Source: an uncultured Collinsella sp.
GTDB taxonomy: Bacteria > Actinomycetota > Coriobacteriia > Coriobacteriales > Coriobacteriaceae
NCBI GenBank assembly: GCA_934655755.1
Contig: CAKUHA010000004.1
Span: 49,121 to 113,120 of the forward strand
Length of the DNA: 64,000 nucleotides
Direction of reading: 5' to 3'
Positions 8,545 to 17,900 of this stretch are shown here, piece by piece; positions within the stretch are counted from its first letter, which is position 1; the number at the start of each line of letters is the position of its first letter. The position numbers and the translations under genes are program-made. The notes under the pieces were generated by a model. It was not told the DNA's origin and did not search any database. It saw nothing but the letters and a program-made list of their open reading frames with translations.

Positions 8545-9135
8545 ATGGATCATAAAATGTCGCGCTCGCCGTGGGTTATTCATTACGACGGCTCGAGCTG
8601 TAACGGATGCGATATCGAGGTGCTGGCCTCGCTCACGCCACTGTTCGATGCGGAGCGCTTTGGTGTGGTCAACACCGGCAATCCCAAGCATGCGGACATC
8701 TTTTTGGTGACGGGCTCGGTCAACGCGCAGAATCTGCCTGTCGTGCGCCAGATCTATAACCAGATGCTCGAGCCCAAGTGCGTGGTGGCGTGCGGCATTT
8801 GCGCGTGCTCGGGCGGCGTGTTCCGCGATGCCTACAACGTGATCGGTGGCGTGGACCGCGCGATTCCCGTGGACGTGTACGCGCCCGGGTGCGCCATTCG
8901 CCCCGAGACCGTGATCGATGCCATTGTGGAGGCGTGCGGCATTCTGGACCAGAAGGAGGCCGTGATGCGCGCCGGCGGCGATCCGCTCACCGTGGGCGGC
9001 GCTGCTACCTGGGACGGTGGCGTTGAACTGGGCGAGGACGGGTTTGTAGCTGCTGCGGGGGCCGGGGCTGATGGCGCAGGTGTCGACGCAGGCGCGGCTG
9101 ACGGTGCGCCCGCCGCTGCAAAGGAGGCCGAGTAA
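8545..9135 (+). CDS. Group 4 [NiFe]-hydrogenase small subunit (NuoB/EchC-like)
   Basis: 196 residues. The core (1-135) has the cysteines that bind the proximal 4Fe-4S cluster in NuoB/EchC proteins: C19-N-G-C22, CGICACSGG at about 83-91 and PGCAIRPE at about 118. It passes electrons between the NiFe site in the large subunit and the ferredoxin-like subunit. After residue about 150 comes an Ala/Gly-rich acidic tail (AAGAGADGAGVDAGAADG) that the family normally lacks. SD GGAGGCGG precedes ATG 8545; an in-frame ATG at 8557 is less well placed. The stop overlaps the next start (TAATG), indicating translational coupling. Confidence 0.9.
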   Translation: MDHKMSRSPWVIHYDGSSCNGCDIEVLASLTPLFDAERFGVVNTGNPKHADIFLVTGSVNAQNLPVVRQIYNQMLEPKCVVACGICACSGGVFRDAYNVIGGVDRAIPVDVYAPGCAIRPETVIDAIVEACGILDQKEAVMRAGGDPLTVGGAATWDGGVELGEDGFVAAAGAGADGAGVDAGAADGAPAAAKEAE

Positions 9136-9833
9136 TGCAAAAGGCAATCTATACCACCGTCGGGATCGATGAGCTGCTGTCGCATGTGCAGGCGCTCAAG
9201 GGTGCCGGCGCGCGCTTTGTGCAGATGCATGCCGAGCGCTGTATAGACGACGGTTCGTATCGTCTGGTCTATACGTTTATCAACGTCCGCGCCGCGCAGG
9301 AACAGATTGCGCGGGACGGTAACTATGCGATTGAGAATCTGGTGGTCGAGGGTATCGACCGGTACCAGGAGATCCCGTCCATCAGCTCGTACTATCCGGC
9401 GGTGTTCCCGTTTGAGAACGAGGCGCACGACCTGTTTGGCCTTGCCATCACCGATATGCAAATCGACTTTAAGGGCTTTTTCTACCAGGTCTCGACGGCC
9501 GAGCCCATGAGTGTCATCACGCCCGAGGTGAAGGCTGCGCGCGAGAAGGCCATGAAGGTCCGCGCCGCTGCCGAGGCCAAGGCGCGCAAGGCCGCGGCCG
9601 AGAAGGCCGCCGCTGCGGGGGAGGGCACCGGCGATGCTGCGGGCGCTGCCGCCGTCCAGCCCACCGCGGCTGCCGGTTCCGATGCTCAGCATGACGAGGC
9701 TGCTGCCAAGGCCGCGCTCAAAGCCGCCGAGATGGAGGCAAAGCTCGCCGCCATGGATCCCGAGAAAGCGGCCAAGGTCCGCGCGGCGCTTGCCGCCAAG
9801 GCCGCCCGCGACAAGCAGAAAAAGGAGGCGTAG
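9135..9833 (+). CDS. NuoC/EchD-like hydrogenase subunit with long Ala/Lys/Glu-rich tail
   Basis: 232 residues. The first about 130 residues are a NuoC/30-kDa-subunit-like domain, with the family signature around YYPAVFPFENEAHDLFGL. From residue about 135 on it is a low-complexity, strongly helical Ala/Lys/Glu tail of almost 100 residues that should form a long charged helix or coiled coil. EchD proteins are usually about 120-160 residues, so the tail nearly doubles the protein. SD AAAGGAGG sits in the upstream gene; the start shares bases with that gene's stop. Confidence 0.85.
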   Translation: MQKAIYTTVGIDELLSHVQALKGAGARFVQMHAERCIDDGSYRLVYTFINVRAAQEQIARDGNYAIENLVVEGIDRYQEIPSISSYYPAVFPFENEAHDLFGLAITDMQIDFKGFFYQVSTAEPMSVITPEVKAAREKAMKVRAAAEAKARKAAAEKAAAAGEGTGDAAGAAAVQPTAAAGSDAQHDEAAAKAALKAAEMEAKLAAMDPEKAAKVRAALAAKAARDKQKKEA

Positions 9834-9838
9834 GGTCC

Positions 9839-10927
9839 ATGGCACATCGCTCCGTTATTCCGTTTGGCCCGCAGCATCCGGTGCTGCCCGAGCCGCTCCA
9901 TTTGGATCTGGTGCTCGAGGACGACCGCGTTATCGAGGCAATTCCTCAGATCGGTTTTGTGCACCGCGGACTCGAGAAGCTCACCGAAAAGCGTGATATG
10001 CATCAGTTTGGCTACATCGCCGAGCGCATTTGCGGCATCTGCGCCGTGGGCCATAGCTGCGGCTATGCCACAGCTTGCGAGCGTATGCTCGACATCGAGG
10101 TTCCTGGCCGCGTGCAGTATATCCGCACCATTTTGCATGAGCTTTCGCGCATTCACTCGCACCTGCTTTGGCTGGGCCTTCTCGCCGACGCCTTTGGCTT
10201 TGAGGCGCTGTTCTATCGTTCGTGGACCCTGCGCGAGCAGATTCTCAAGATCTTCGAGAGCACCTGCGGTGGCCGCGTGATCCTGTCAATCAACGAGATC
10301 GGCGGCCTTAAGCACGACATCGAGGACTCCGAACTGGCAGGTATTGTCCAGACGCTCGAGGCCATGCGTCCCGACTACGAGGCCCTGGTGCATACGTTTT
10401 TGAAGGACGATAGCTGCGGCGAGCGCCTGCATGGCGTGGGCGTGATCAGCAAGAAGGACGCGCTGGAGCTTTCGATGGTCGGCCCGTTCGGTCGCGCCTC
10501 GGGTGTGGATTACGACGTGCGCATGTTTGGCGACGGCGCTTATGCGGACTTGGCCGCGTTTGAGCCCATCGTGGCGACCGACGGCGACTGCTATGCCCGC
10601 TGCCAGGTGCGTTGCGCCGAGGTCGCACAGGCCATGGACATTATCAAGGAACTTGTGGACAAGATTCCGCACGACGGTATCGGTGGGCGCACCAAGCTTA
10701 CACCGGCCGACGGTGCGCGCGGCGAGGTCGTGATTGAGCAGCCGCGCGGCGAGGCGTACTACTATGTGCGCGGCAACGGCACTAAGAACCTGGACCGCTT
10801 CCGTGTGCGCACGCCGACGTCGCAAAACCTGGCCGGTCTGACGCACGCGCTGCAGGGTGTGCTCATTGCCAATGTGCCCATGATTATCCTGACCATCGAC
10901 CCCTGCATTAGCTGCACGGAAAGGTAG
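9839..10927 (+). CDS. Group 4 [NiFe]-hydrogenase large subunit (EchE/NuoD-like)
   Basis: 362 residues. It keeps both pairs of cysteines that hold the NiFe centre: RICGICAVGHSC at about 62-73 and DPCISC at 354-359. This separates it from complex I NuoD, which has lost these residues, so it is a real hydrogenase. The protein ends just three residues after the last ligand (CTER-stop), so it has no C-terminal peptide for a HycI/HyaD-type maturation protease; this resembles EchE of Ech hydrogenases. SD AGGAGG is inside the end of the preceding gene. Substrates: H+/H2 with ferredoxin as the likely partner. No hyp maturation or formate dehydrogenase genes occur in the window. Confidence 0.92.
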   Translation: MAHRSVIPFGPQHPVLPEPLHLDLVLEDDRVIEAIPQIGFVHRGLEKLTEKRDMHQFGYIAERICGICAVGHSCGYATACERMLDIEVPGRVQYIRTILHELSRIHSHLLWLGLLADAFGFEALFYRSWTLREQILKIFESTCGGRVILSINEIGGLKHDIEDSELAGIVQTLEAMRPDYEALVHTFLKDDSCGERLHGVGVISKKDALELSMVGPFGRASGVDYDVRMFGDGAYADLAAFEPIVATDGDCYARCQVRCAEVAQAMDIIKELVDKIPHDGIGGRTKLTPADGARGEVVIEQPRGEAYYYVRGNGTKNLDRFRVRTPTSQNLAGLTHALQGVLIANVPMIILTIDPCISCTER

Positions 10928-10934
10928 GCGCGGC

Positions 10935-11276
10935 ATGAGTTTACTGACATTTGCCAAGACGGCCTTGGGTTCTATGGTCAAGCAGCCGGTGACGGTGTGC
11001 TATCCGCAGGAGGAGCTCGCGGCGCCGGAGCGGCTGCACGGACATATCGTTAACGACATGGATGTGTGCATCTGCTGCGGCATGTGTGCACGTCGCTGCC
11101 CGGCGGGCGCCCTTGCTGTTGACCGCAAGGGCGGAACGTGGTCGATCGACCCGTATGCCTGCGTGGTGTGCGGCGAGTGCATCGAAAGTTGCCCCAGGCA
11201 CTGCCTTACTATGGATACCGCCCGCACCCCAGTCGCGGCGGATAAGACTCCCACGGTAGAAACCAAGCCGGAATAG
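10935..11276 (+). CDS. 2x[4Fe-4S] ferredoxin-like hydrogenase subunit (EchF/NuoI-like)
   Basis: 113 residues with two classical cluster motifs, CICCGMCARRCP (about 43-54) and CVVCGECIESCP (about 75-86), each CxxCxxCxxxCP. As the last gene of the operon, seven bases after the large subunit, it should be the polyferredoxin arm that exchanges electrons between the small subunit and soluble ferredoxin. The short Thr/Pro/Lys-rich tail is not conserved in character. Followed immediately by a very stable hairpin at 11287. Confidence 0.9.
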   Translation: MSLLTFAKTALGSMVKQPVTVCYPQEELAAPERLHGHIVNDMDVCICCGMCARRCPAGALAVDRKGGTWSIDPYACVVCGECIESCPRHCLTMDTARTPVAADKTPTVETKPE

Positions 11277-11286
11277 CGCTGAAATA

Positions 11287-11320
11287 GGGGCCGGCGGGGC
11301 AAAAATGCCCCGCCGGCCCC
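11287..11320 (+). terminator. 15-bp perfect hairpin after the hydrogenase operon
   Basis: GGGGCCGGCGGGGCA, loop AAAA, TGCCCCGCCGGCCCC. Extremely stable, 10 bases after the stop codon, but with no T run (GCGCGTG follows). Probably a terminator or an mRNA 3'-end stabiliser. Confidence 0.65.
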
Positions 11321-11350
11321 GCGCGTGAACGCGCGGTTAGGCTGTCGCGA

Positions 11351-11508
11351 ACAAAACTATGCCGGTTTACGGGGCTGGAGAGCGAACCCCCGACCATACC
11401 CAAAACCGCGAAACCAAAACCGCAGGTAGACGGCTTGCGGTTTTTCAAAAATAGCGGGTATGGATGAGGATCCCGACTCCAGCCCCGTTATCCGGCATAC
11501 TTTTGAAA
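11351..11508. repeat. Nested palindromic element, type A copy 1
   Basis: Outer arms ACAAAACTATGCCGG...TACGGGGCTGG and CCAGCCCCGT..CCGGCATACTTTTG pair over about 28 bases. Inside are CCATACCC/GGGTATGG and a core AAAACCGCA...TTGCGGTTTTT that resembles a two-way terminator. The second copy is at 19751-19914. Followed at 11533-11563 by a TGATCC..GGATCA palindrome that recurs at 11771 and 19674. Confidence 0.8.
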
Positions 11509-11607
11509 TGGCACCATATCCGTAGCAGCCCCTGATCCCCCGGGGACGGAGGAAAACGGATCATTTTGGCCTTGCGAGGGCGTCTGCGCAACCCGTCCGC
11601 CATGAAA

Positions 11608-11750
11608 TGGGCCTATCTACTACATTTAAGCCGCTGTCCTCAACCATGGCAAAAATGCGAAAACAAAACCGCAGGTAGAGCGCCTGCGGTTTTTCGTAAA
11701 ACGTGGGTATGGTCAGGGATGTCGGGTCAAACGTAGTAGATGGACCAGTT
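11608..11750. repeat. Nested palindromic element, type B copy 1
   Basis: Outer arms GGCCTATCTACTACATTTAA and CAAACGTAGTAGATGGACC; core AAAACCGCAGG-TAGAGCG-CCTGCGGTTTTT, an 11-bp perfect stem with T run. The second copy (19501-19659) has arms that are more perfectly paired. The core is shared with type A elements and always points the same way. Confidence 0.8.
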
Positions 11751-11850
11751 TCGTGGCGAGCGCTGCCAACTGATCCCCCGGGGACGGAGGAAAGCGGATC
11801 ATTTTGGCCCGCCGGCTCCGAGTCGCACCTGTTTTCCTGCGAAAACGTCG

Positions 11851-11930
11851 TGTCTCAACTTTGGTGAGACATTTGTCTCACGCCTAAAAACGAATCTGGA
11901 ACGTGTGTCACCTGCCCTAATTGTGTCTCA
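11851..11930 (+). promoter_or_regulatory. TGTCTCA/TGAGACA operator-like cluster upstream of the giant adhesin
   Basis: TGTCTCA at 11851-11857, TGAGACA at 11865-11871, TGTCTCA at 11874-11880 and TGTCTCA near 11924 give two overlapping inverted repeats (TGTCTCA-N7-TGAGACA and TGAGACA-TT-TGTCTCA). The spacing suggests a dimeric regulator. A related string, TGAGACATTTGTCACCTGCC, occurs at 57416-57435 just upstream of a small membrane protein gene. No regulator can be named. Confidence 0.45.
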
Positions 11931-11982
11931 TTTCGTAACTTTAGGCTGATGCAAGATCTGATCCTGCGAGAAGGGAGACACG

Positions 11983-14900
11983 ATGAGCAGGTACACGAGG
12001 GGTCTCTTGGCGGTGATACTGGCCGTAGTGCTGGTGTTGCCGGCTGCAGCATTTGCCATGCTGCCCGAGGCCAACGCCAGGTCCAGCACAGGAATGGACG
12101 GACCGGCAGCGACCGACAAGGTCGTCGACTACGACACCAGCGACCACTGGAAGTTCTGGGCTGGCGGCTATGACGGCAAGGAAACTACAACTCAAAACGT
12201 CGGCCGAATCTGGACCGACAAGACAGTCAAGGCAGTCAAGGACGGAGAGTCGGATTTCCTGACCACGCTGTCTGCTATCTCTTCGACCTCCGATACGACG
12301 ATTTCCGGCAAGCCGCTCGACATCGTGATGGTGCTGGATGCTTCTGGGTCGATGGATGACCCCATGGGTGAGGACGACAACACAAAGCGTATCGAAGCGC
12401 TAAAGAAGGCAGCCAATGGCTTTATTGACACCATTGCGGAGCAGAATGCAAAGATTTCGGACGAGTCCAAGCAGCATCAAGTTGCCATCGTTAAATTTGC
12501 GGGTAAAAAGTCCGAAAATGTCGGCAACGACACGTATTACGAACAGAGAAATCGGTACAACTACTCGCAGACCATGAAGGATCTGACGCTCTGCAGCAAG
12601 GGCAAAGGTAAAGGTGCGGAGAGCCTAAAGAGTACGGTCAACCTCATCAGTCCTGCCGGTTCTACGCGCGCCGACTATGGCTTGGAGCTGGCTGATAAGC
12701 AATTTTCGTCTCCGTCTGGTCGCGCCGATGCCAAGAAGGTCGTTGTCTTCTTCACCGATGGCTCACCTACGAGTTCTAATGGATTCGAGGCAAGTGTTGC
12801 CAATAGCGCCATCAACAGTGCAAAGAGCCTCAAGGCCAATGGCGCCGACATTTACACAATCGGCATCTTTGACGGCGCAGACCCCAGTGCCGTCCCCACG
12901 GCTGAGGACACAAGCAACGAGAACAAGTTCATGCATGCCGTGTCGAGCAACTATCCGAGCGCCTCGTCAAGCATTACTTATGATGAGTACTTCCGTAAAA
13001 AGTGGGTCATCGACTATGGTGCACGTGCGGAAAACTCCGGTTACTACAAGTCGGCAACTAGCGCCGCTGAGCTCGAGAAGATCTTCGAAGAGATCTCGGG
13101 AAGCATTATCCAGACTGGTTATCCGACCGAAGTCCATGACGGTTATGGCGAGCATGAGTCCGGCTACATCACGTTTACCGACCAGCTGGGCGACTTTATG
13201 CAGGTCGACGGCTTTATTTACAACGGCACGACGCTTGACAAGCCGACAAAGATCGAGGGCAACGTCGACACCTACACATTTGCTGACGATGCCGCGCACC
13301 TGGTCATCACCGTTCAGCATGCCAAAAAGGGCGAGCCCCGGACCGGCGATATCGTAACGGTCAAGATTCCCGCGTCGCTAATTCCGCTGCGCCACTTTAA
13401 GATCACCGATGGCGTGCTTACGGTCGACAATACTGAGCCCATCCAGGTGAGCTACACCTCGAGCGTTAAGAAAGACGCGCTCAATAACCTGTTTACGCCC
13501 GAGAGCGTACCGGGGCTCGAGGGCTACATCAAGAGCAATACGACCCCCACGGAGAACGACTCAAAGACCGTTAGCTTCTACGCGAACAAGTGGAGCGATA
13601 GCGAGCTGGGTGATACGATCGCGAACTTTGAGCCTGCCGACACCAACCGCTACTACTATTTCCAGAAGAATACCCCCATTTACACGGACGAGGGATGCAC
13701 GACGCCAGCGAAGGGCCCGCTGGCTGCCGACGGTGTCTATTACTACAAGGACGAGTTTGAGGCAAAGGGTGCAGACGATAAGGCCGAATCCCGTACCGCT
13801 GTTATCAAGTTTAAAGGCGGAGACGCCGCGAGCTCTGAGGACGCCTTCGTGTCCGACACGAGCGGAAACCTGTCATTTCGCAAGGGAACCGCACGCCTTG
13901 CCTTTATTGACGAACTCCACACCACCAAGAAGAGTGTGGGCGGCAACCGCACCAGTACCGCGGATGACGTGCTCAACCCCAAGTGGAACAACAACGCCAC
14001 GGAGGTTGACGTTCACCTGGGCAACAACGGCAAGATCAGCTTTGATATGACGCCGGCAACGGTGGATACCAAGGCCAGCTTTGGTCTGACCAAGGTGCTC
14101 GACGGCCGTGCCTGGACGAAAGAGGACGAGTTTAAGTTTGAGCTGACGTCCGAGGACGGCACCCCGATGCCTGCGTCCGCGACTGCGGCCGTGCGCGAGG
14201 GCAATTTGGACGACAAGGGCAAAGCGGCTATCGATTTCGGTGAGATCACCTACAACAAGCCAGGCGAGTACACCTATGAGGTCCGCGAGGTCAAGGGCGA
14301 CGCCGGTGGCATCGCCTACAGCGATAACGTCGCGAAGATTACCGTGAAGGTAACCGTCGATACTGCCGGAAAGCTGACGGCCAAGGTTACAAAGGCCGAG
14401 GACAAGGTGTTCAAGAACACCTATAGCGCCAAGACGGAAACCCCGCTGACGCTTGAGGCCACCAAGACGCTCACGGGGCGTCCGATGACCGATGACGAAT
14501 TCAAGTTTACGCTGAGCTACGCGGGGCACGACGAGGCTCTGCTAGAGACCACCAACAAGGGCGGCAAGGTTGAGTTCGGTCCGCTGACGTACACGACCAA
14601 GTCGCTCGCCAAGCTGGTCGAGGAAGACAAGGCATCGCTTGATGCCAGCTCAGGCAAGCCCACGTGGACCATTCATTACGTCGCTGCCGAGCAGACCGGT
14701 GAGCTGCCCGCGGGCGTGAGCGCTACCGTGTCGGCAATTGACGCGTATGTGACCGTTGTCGACAACGGCGATGGCACCCTGACGGCGACGGCTGTCTACG
14801 GCGACGCCGGCAACAAGTTTGTGAACACCTACACTGCCGCGCCTGTCGAGGCATCGCTTGTGGGCAAGAAGAATCTGCAGGTGGTTCCTGATGGCCTGAC

Positions 14901-17900
14901 CCCGGCCAACATCACCGGCAAGTTCACCTTTACCGTGGCCGGCGAAGAGGGCGCGCCTATGCCTGCGAGCAAGAGCGTGCACAACGACGCTGACGGCAAG
15001 GTCGACTTTGGCGAGATCACCTTTACGCTCGACGACCTTAACAATGCTCTGGGCGAGAAGTCCGAGAAGCGCGAGCACACCTTTACCTACACCGTGACCG
15101 AGTCCGGCGAGGTCGCTGGCGTGACCAACGATGCCAAGCTGTCGCGCGAGGTTTCTTTCACCGTGTCCGATAACGGCAAGGGTAAGCTGAGCGTATCCCG
15201 TAACCCGGACGGCGATGTGGCATTTACGTTCACCAATACCTATAACGTGAAGCATATCGAGAAAAGCGTTACCGATCAGATCGTCGCGACCAAGGTCCTG
15301 AAAGGTCGCGACCTCAAGGAGGGCGAGTTCTCCTTCGAGCTCGTCGAGGGCGGCAAGGTCGTTGCCAAGGGCAACAACGCCGCCGACGGCAAGATCACGA
15401 TGAGCAAGATTACCTATGACAAGCCCGGCAAGCACACCTACACGCTGCGCGAGGCCAAGGGTAATGTCGCCGGCATTACCTACGATGGCACGACCTACAC
15501 CATTGAGACTATCGTCAAGGACAACGGTGACGGCACGCTCGACGTCGAGCACAAGCTGCAGAACGCCGATGAGGCGAAGTTCACCAACTCCTACAAGCCT
15601 GGCTCCAAGGTCTCCAGCGTCACCGACCAGATCACCGCGACCAAGGTCCTGACCGGGCGCGACCTCGGCCTCAAGGCCGGCGAGTTCCGCTTTGAGCTCG
15701 TCGAGGGCAATAACGTAGTCACCACCGGCACCAACAATGCCGACGGCAAGATCATGATGGATCCCATCACCTATACCGAGGCCGGCGAGCACACCTACAC
15801 GCTGCGCGAGACCAAGGCCGGTGCCACCGAGAACGGCATTACCTACAGCACCGCCGAGTACACCATCGTGACCATTGTCAAGGACAACGGCGACGGCACG
15901 CTCGACGTCGAGCACAAGCTGCAGGACGCCGATGAGGCGAAGTTCACCAACTCCTACAAGCCTGGCTCCAAGGTCTCCAGCGTCACCGACCAGATCACCG
16001 CGACCAAGGTTTTGACCGGGCGTGCGCTCGAGAAAGGCGAGTTCCGCTTTGAGCTCGTCGAGGGCGACAAGGTCGTCGTCACCGGTACCAACAATGCCGA
16101 CGGCAAGATCGTGATGGACCCCGTCACCTATGAAGCGGCTGGCGAGCACACCTACAAGCTGCGCGAGACCAAGGCCGGCGCCATCGAGAACGGCATTACC
16201 TACAGCACCGCCGAGTACACCATCGTGACTAAGGTTACGGACAACGGCGACGGCACGCTCGGCGTCGAGCACAAGCTGCAGAACGCCAAGGAGGCAATCT
16301 TCGAGAACACCTATAACGTGACCCCCAAGAGCTTCAGCGTCACCGACCAGATCACCGCGACCAAGGTTTTGACCGGGCGTGCGCTCGAGAAAGGCGAGTT
16401 CTCCTTCGAGCTCGTCGAGGGCAAGGACGCCAAGGTCGTCGCCACCGGCAAGAACGCCGCCGACGGCAAGATCACGATGAGCCCCATCGAGTACAAAGAG
16501 GCCGGCAAGCACACCTACACGCTGCGCGAAGTCAAGGGTAGCGCCGGCGGCGTCACCTACAGCAACGCCAAGTACACCATCGAGACCACCATCACAGACA
16601 ACGGTGACGGCACCCTCAAGGCCGAGCATGTCCTGAAGGGCGACAAGCCTGCGACCTTCGAGAACACCTACAGCGTGGACCCGCTCGATGCAGACCTCGA
16701 CTTTGGTCTGAGCAAGGCTATCGACGGACGCGAGTGGACGGATGCGGACAAGTTCAGCTTTACCATCACCGCTCCCGAGGGCACTCCGCTGCCCGACCCC
16801 GCAACCGTGACCGTGAGCAAGAAGGACGCGAAGGACGGCATCGCCGCCATCGAGTTCGGCGAGATTCGCTACACAGCTGCCGGAACCTACAAGTACGAGA
16901 TCCGCGAGAATAAGGGCAGCGCGGCTGGCATGACGTACGACGAGCACATCGCGACCGCCGAAGTGACCGTGACCGACAATGGCAAGGGCGTCCTGACCGC
17001 CAACGTCACCAAGACGGAAAACGGACGCTTTACCAACACGTATAGCACTGAGCTTAACTACACCGCAGCCGGCGGTCTCAAGCTCAGCAAGAGCCTCTCC
17101 GGACGTCCCATGACCGAGGGCCAGTTCACCTTTACCGTGAAGCCCGCCGACGAGGCTTCGGCCAAGGCGCTTGACCTGCTGCCCGGAGTCAACGAATTCA
17201 AGTCCCCTGCGACGACAGAGGGAGCGGTCGGCCTGATCGACATCCTGGCTGGCCATGAGGTCAAGTTTACGCAGGCTGACGCCGGTAAGACCTTTACGTA
17301 TACCGTGGCCGAGAAGAACGACGGCCAGCCCGGCTACACCTACGACGACGCCGAGCGCACCGTGACGATTGCTATCGCCGATGACGGCGCTGGTACGCTT
17401 ACTGCCACCACGACCGTTACTGGCGGTCCCGAGGGCGCGCATACGATGGTCCACAAGAGCGGCGAGAACAAGGTCGAGAGCGCCTTGGTCCCGTTCAAGA
17501 ACCGCTATAGCGCTACGACCAACAAGCCTGTCCAGGTCGTTGCCGCCAAGAAGCTGACCGGTCGCCTGATGGCCGACGGCGAGTTCTACTTTGGCATCGC
17601 TTATGCGGGCGAGACGGAAGCAATCGATGGCACTCCGGCTACCAACCGTGGCGGCCAGGTGAGCTTCGGTACGCTGCATTACACGACCGAGATGCTCGCC
17701 GATCTGGTAAGCGCCGGCCGCGCCATCCGCACCGACACGGATGCCAAGCTTGCGTGGACCATCAACTACACGGCGTTTGAGTTCACGAACTCGCTGGCCG
17801 ACAAGGGCATCTCGGCCGAAACGTCGAGCTTTGACTTTAAGGTTATCGTCGTCGACAACGGTGACGGTACCCTGACGGCAACGGTCGACTACGGTGACGC

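Larger units (their letters stand above)
11277..11982. other. Repeat-filled intergenic region before the giant surface protein
   Basis: 706 bases with no supported gene. Contents in order: hydrogenase terminator hairpin (11287-11320), type A element (11351-11508), TGATCC..GGATCA palindrome (11533-11563), type B element (11608-11750), second TGATCC..GGATCA palindrome (11771-11801), then a promoter-proximal segment (11821-11982) with repeated TGTCTCA motifs. Confidence 0.7.

Noticed and set aside
5650..11276. Complex I (Nuo) fragment
   Set aside because: The large subunit has both CxxC pairs for NiFe, which NuoD lacks, and no NuoE/F/G or other Nuo genes are present.
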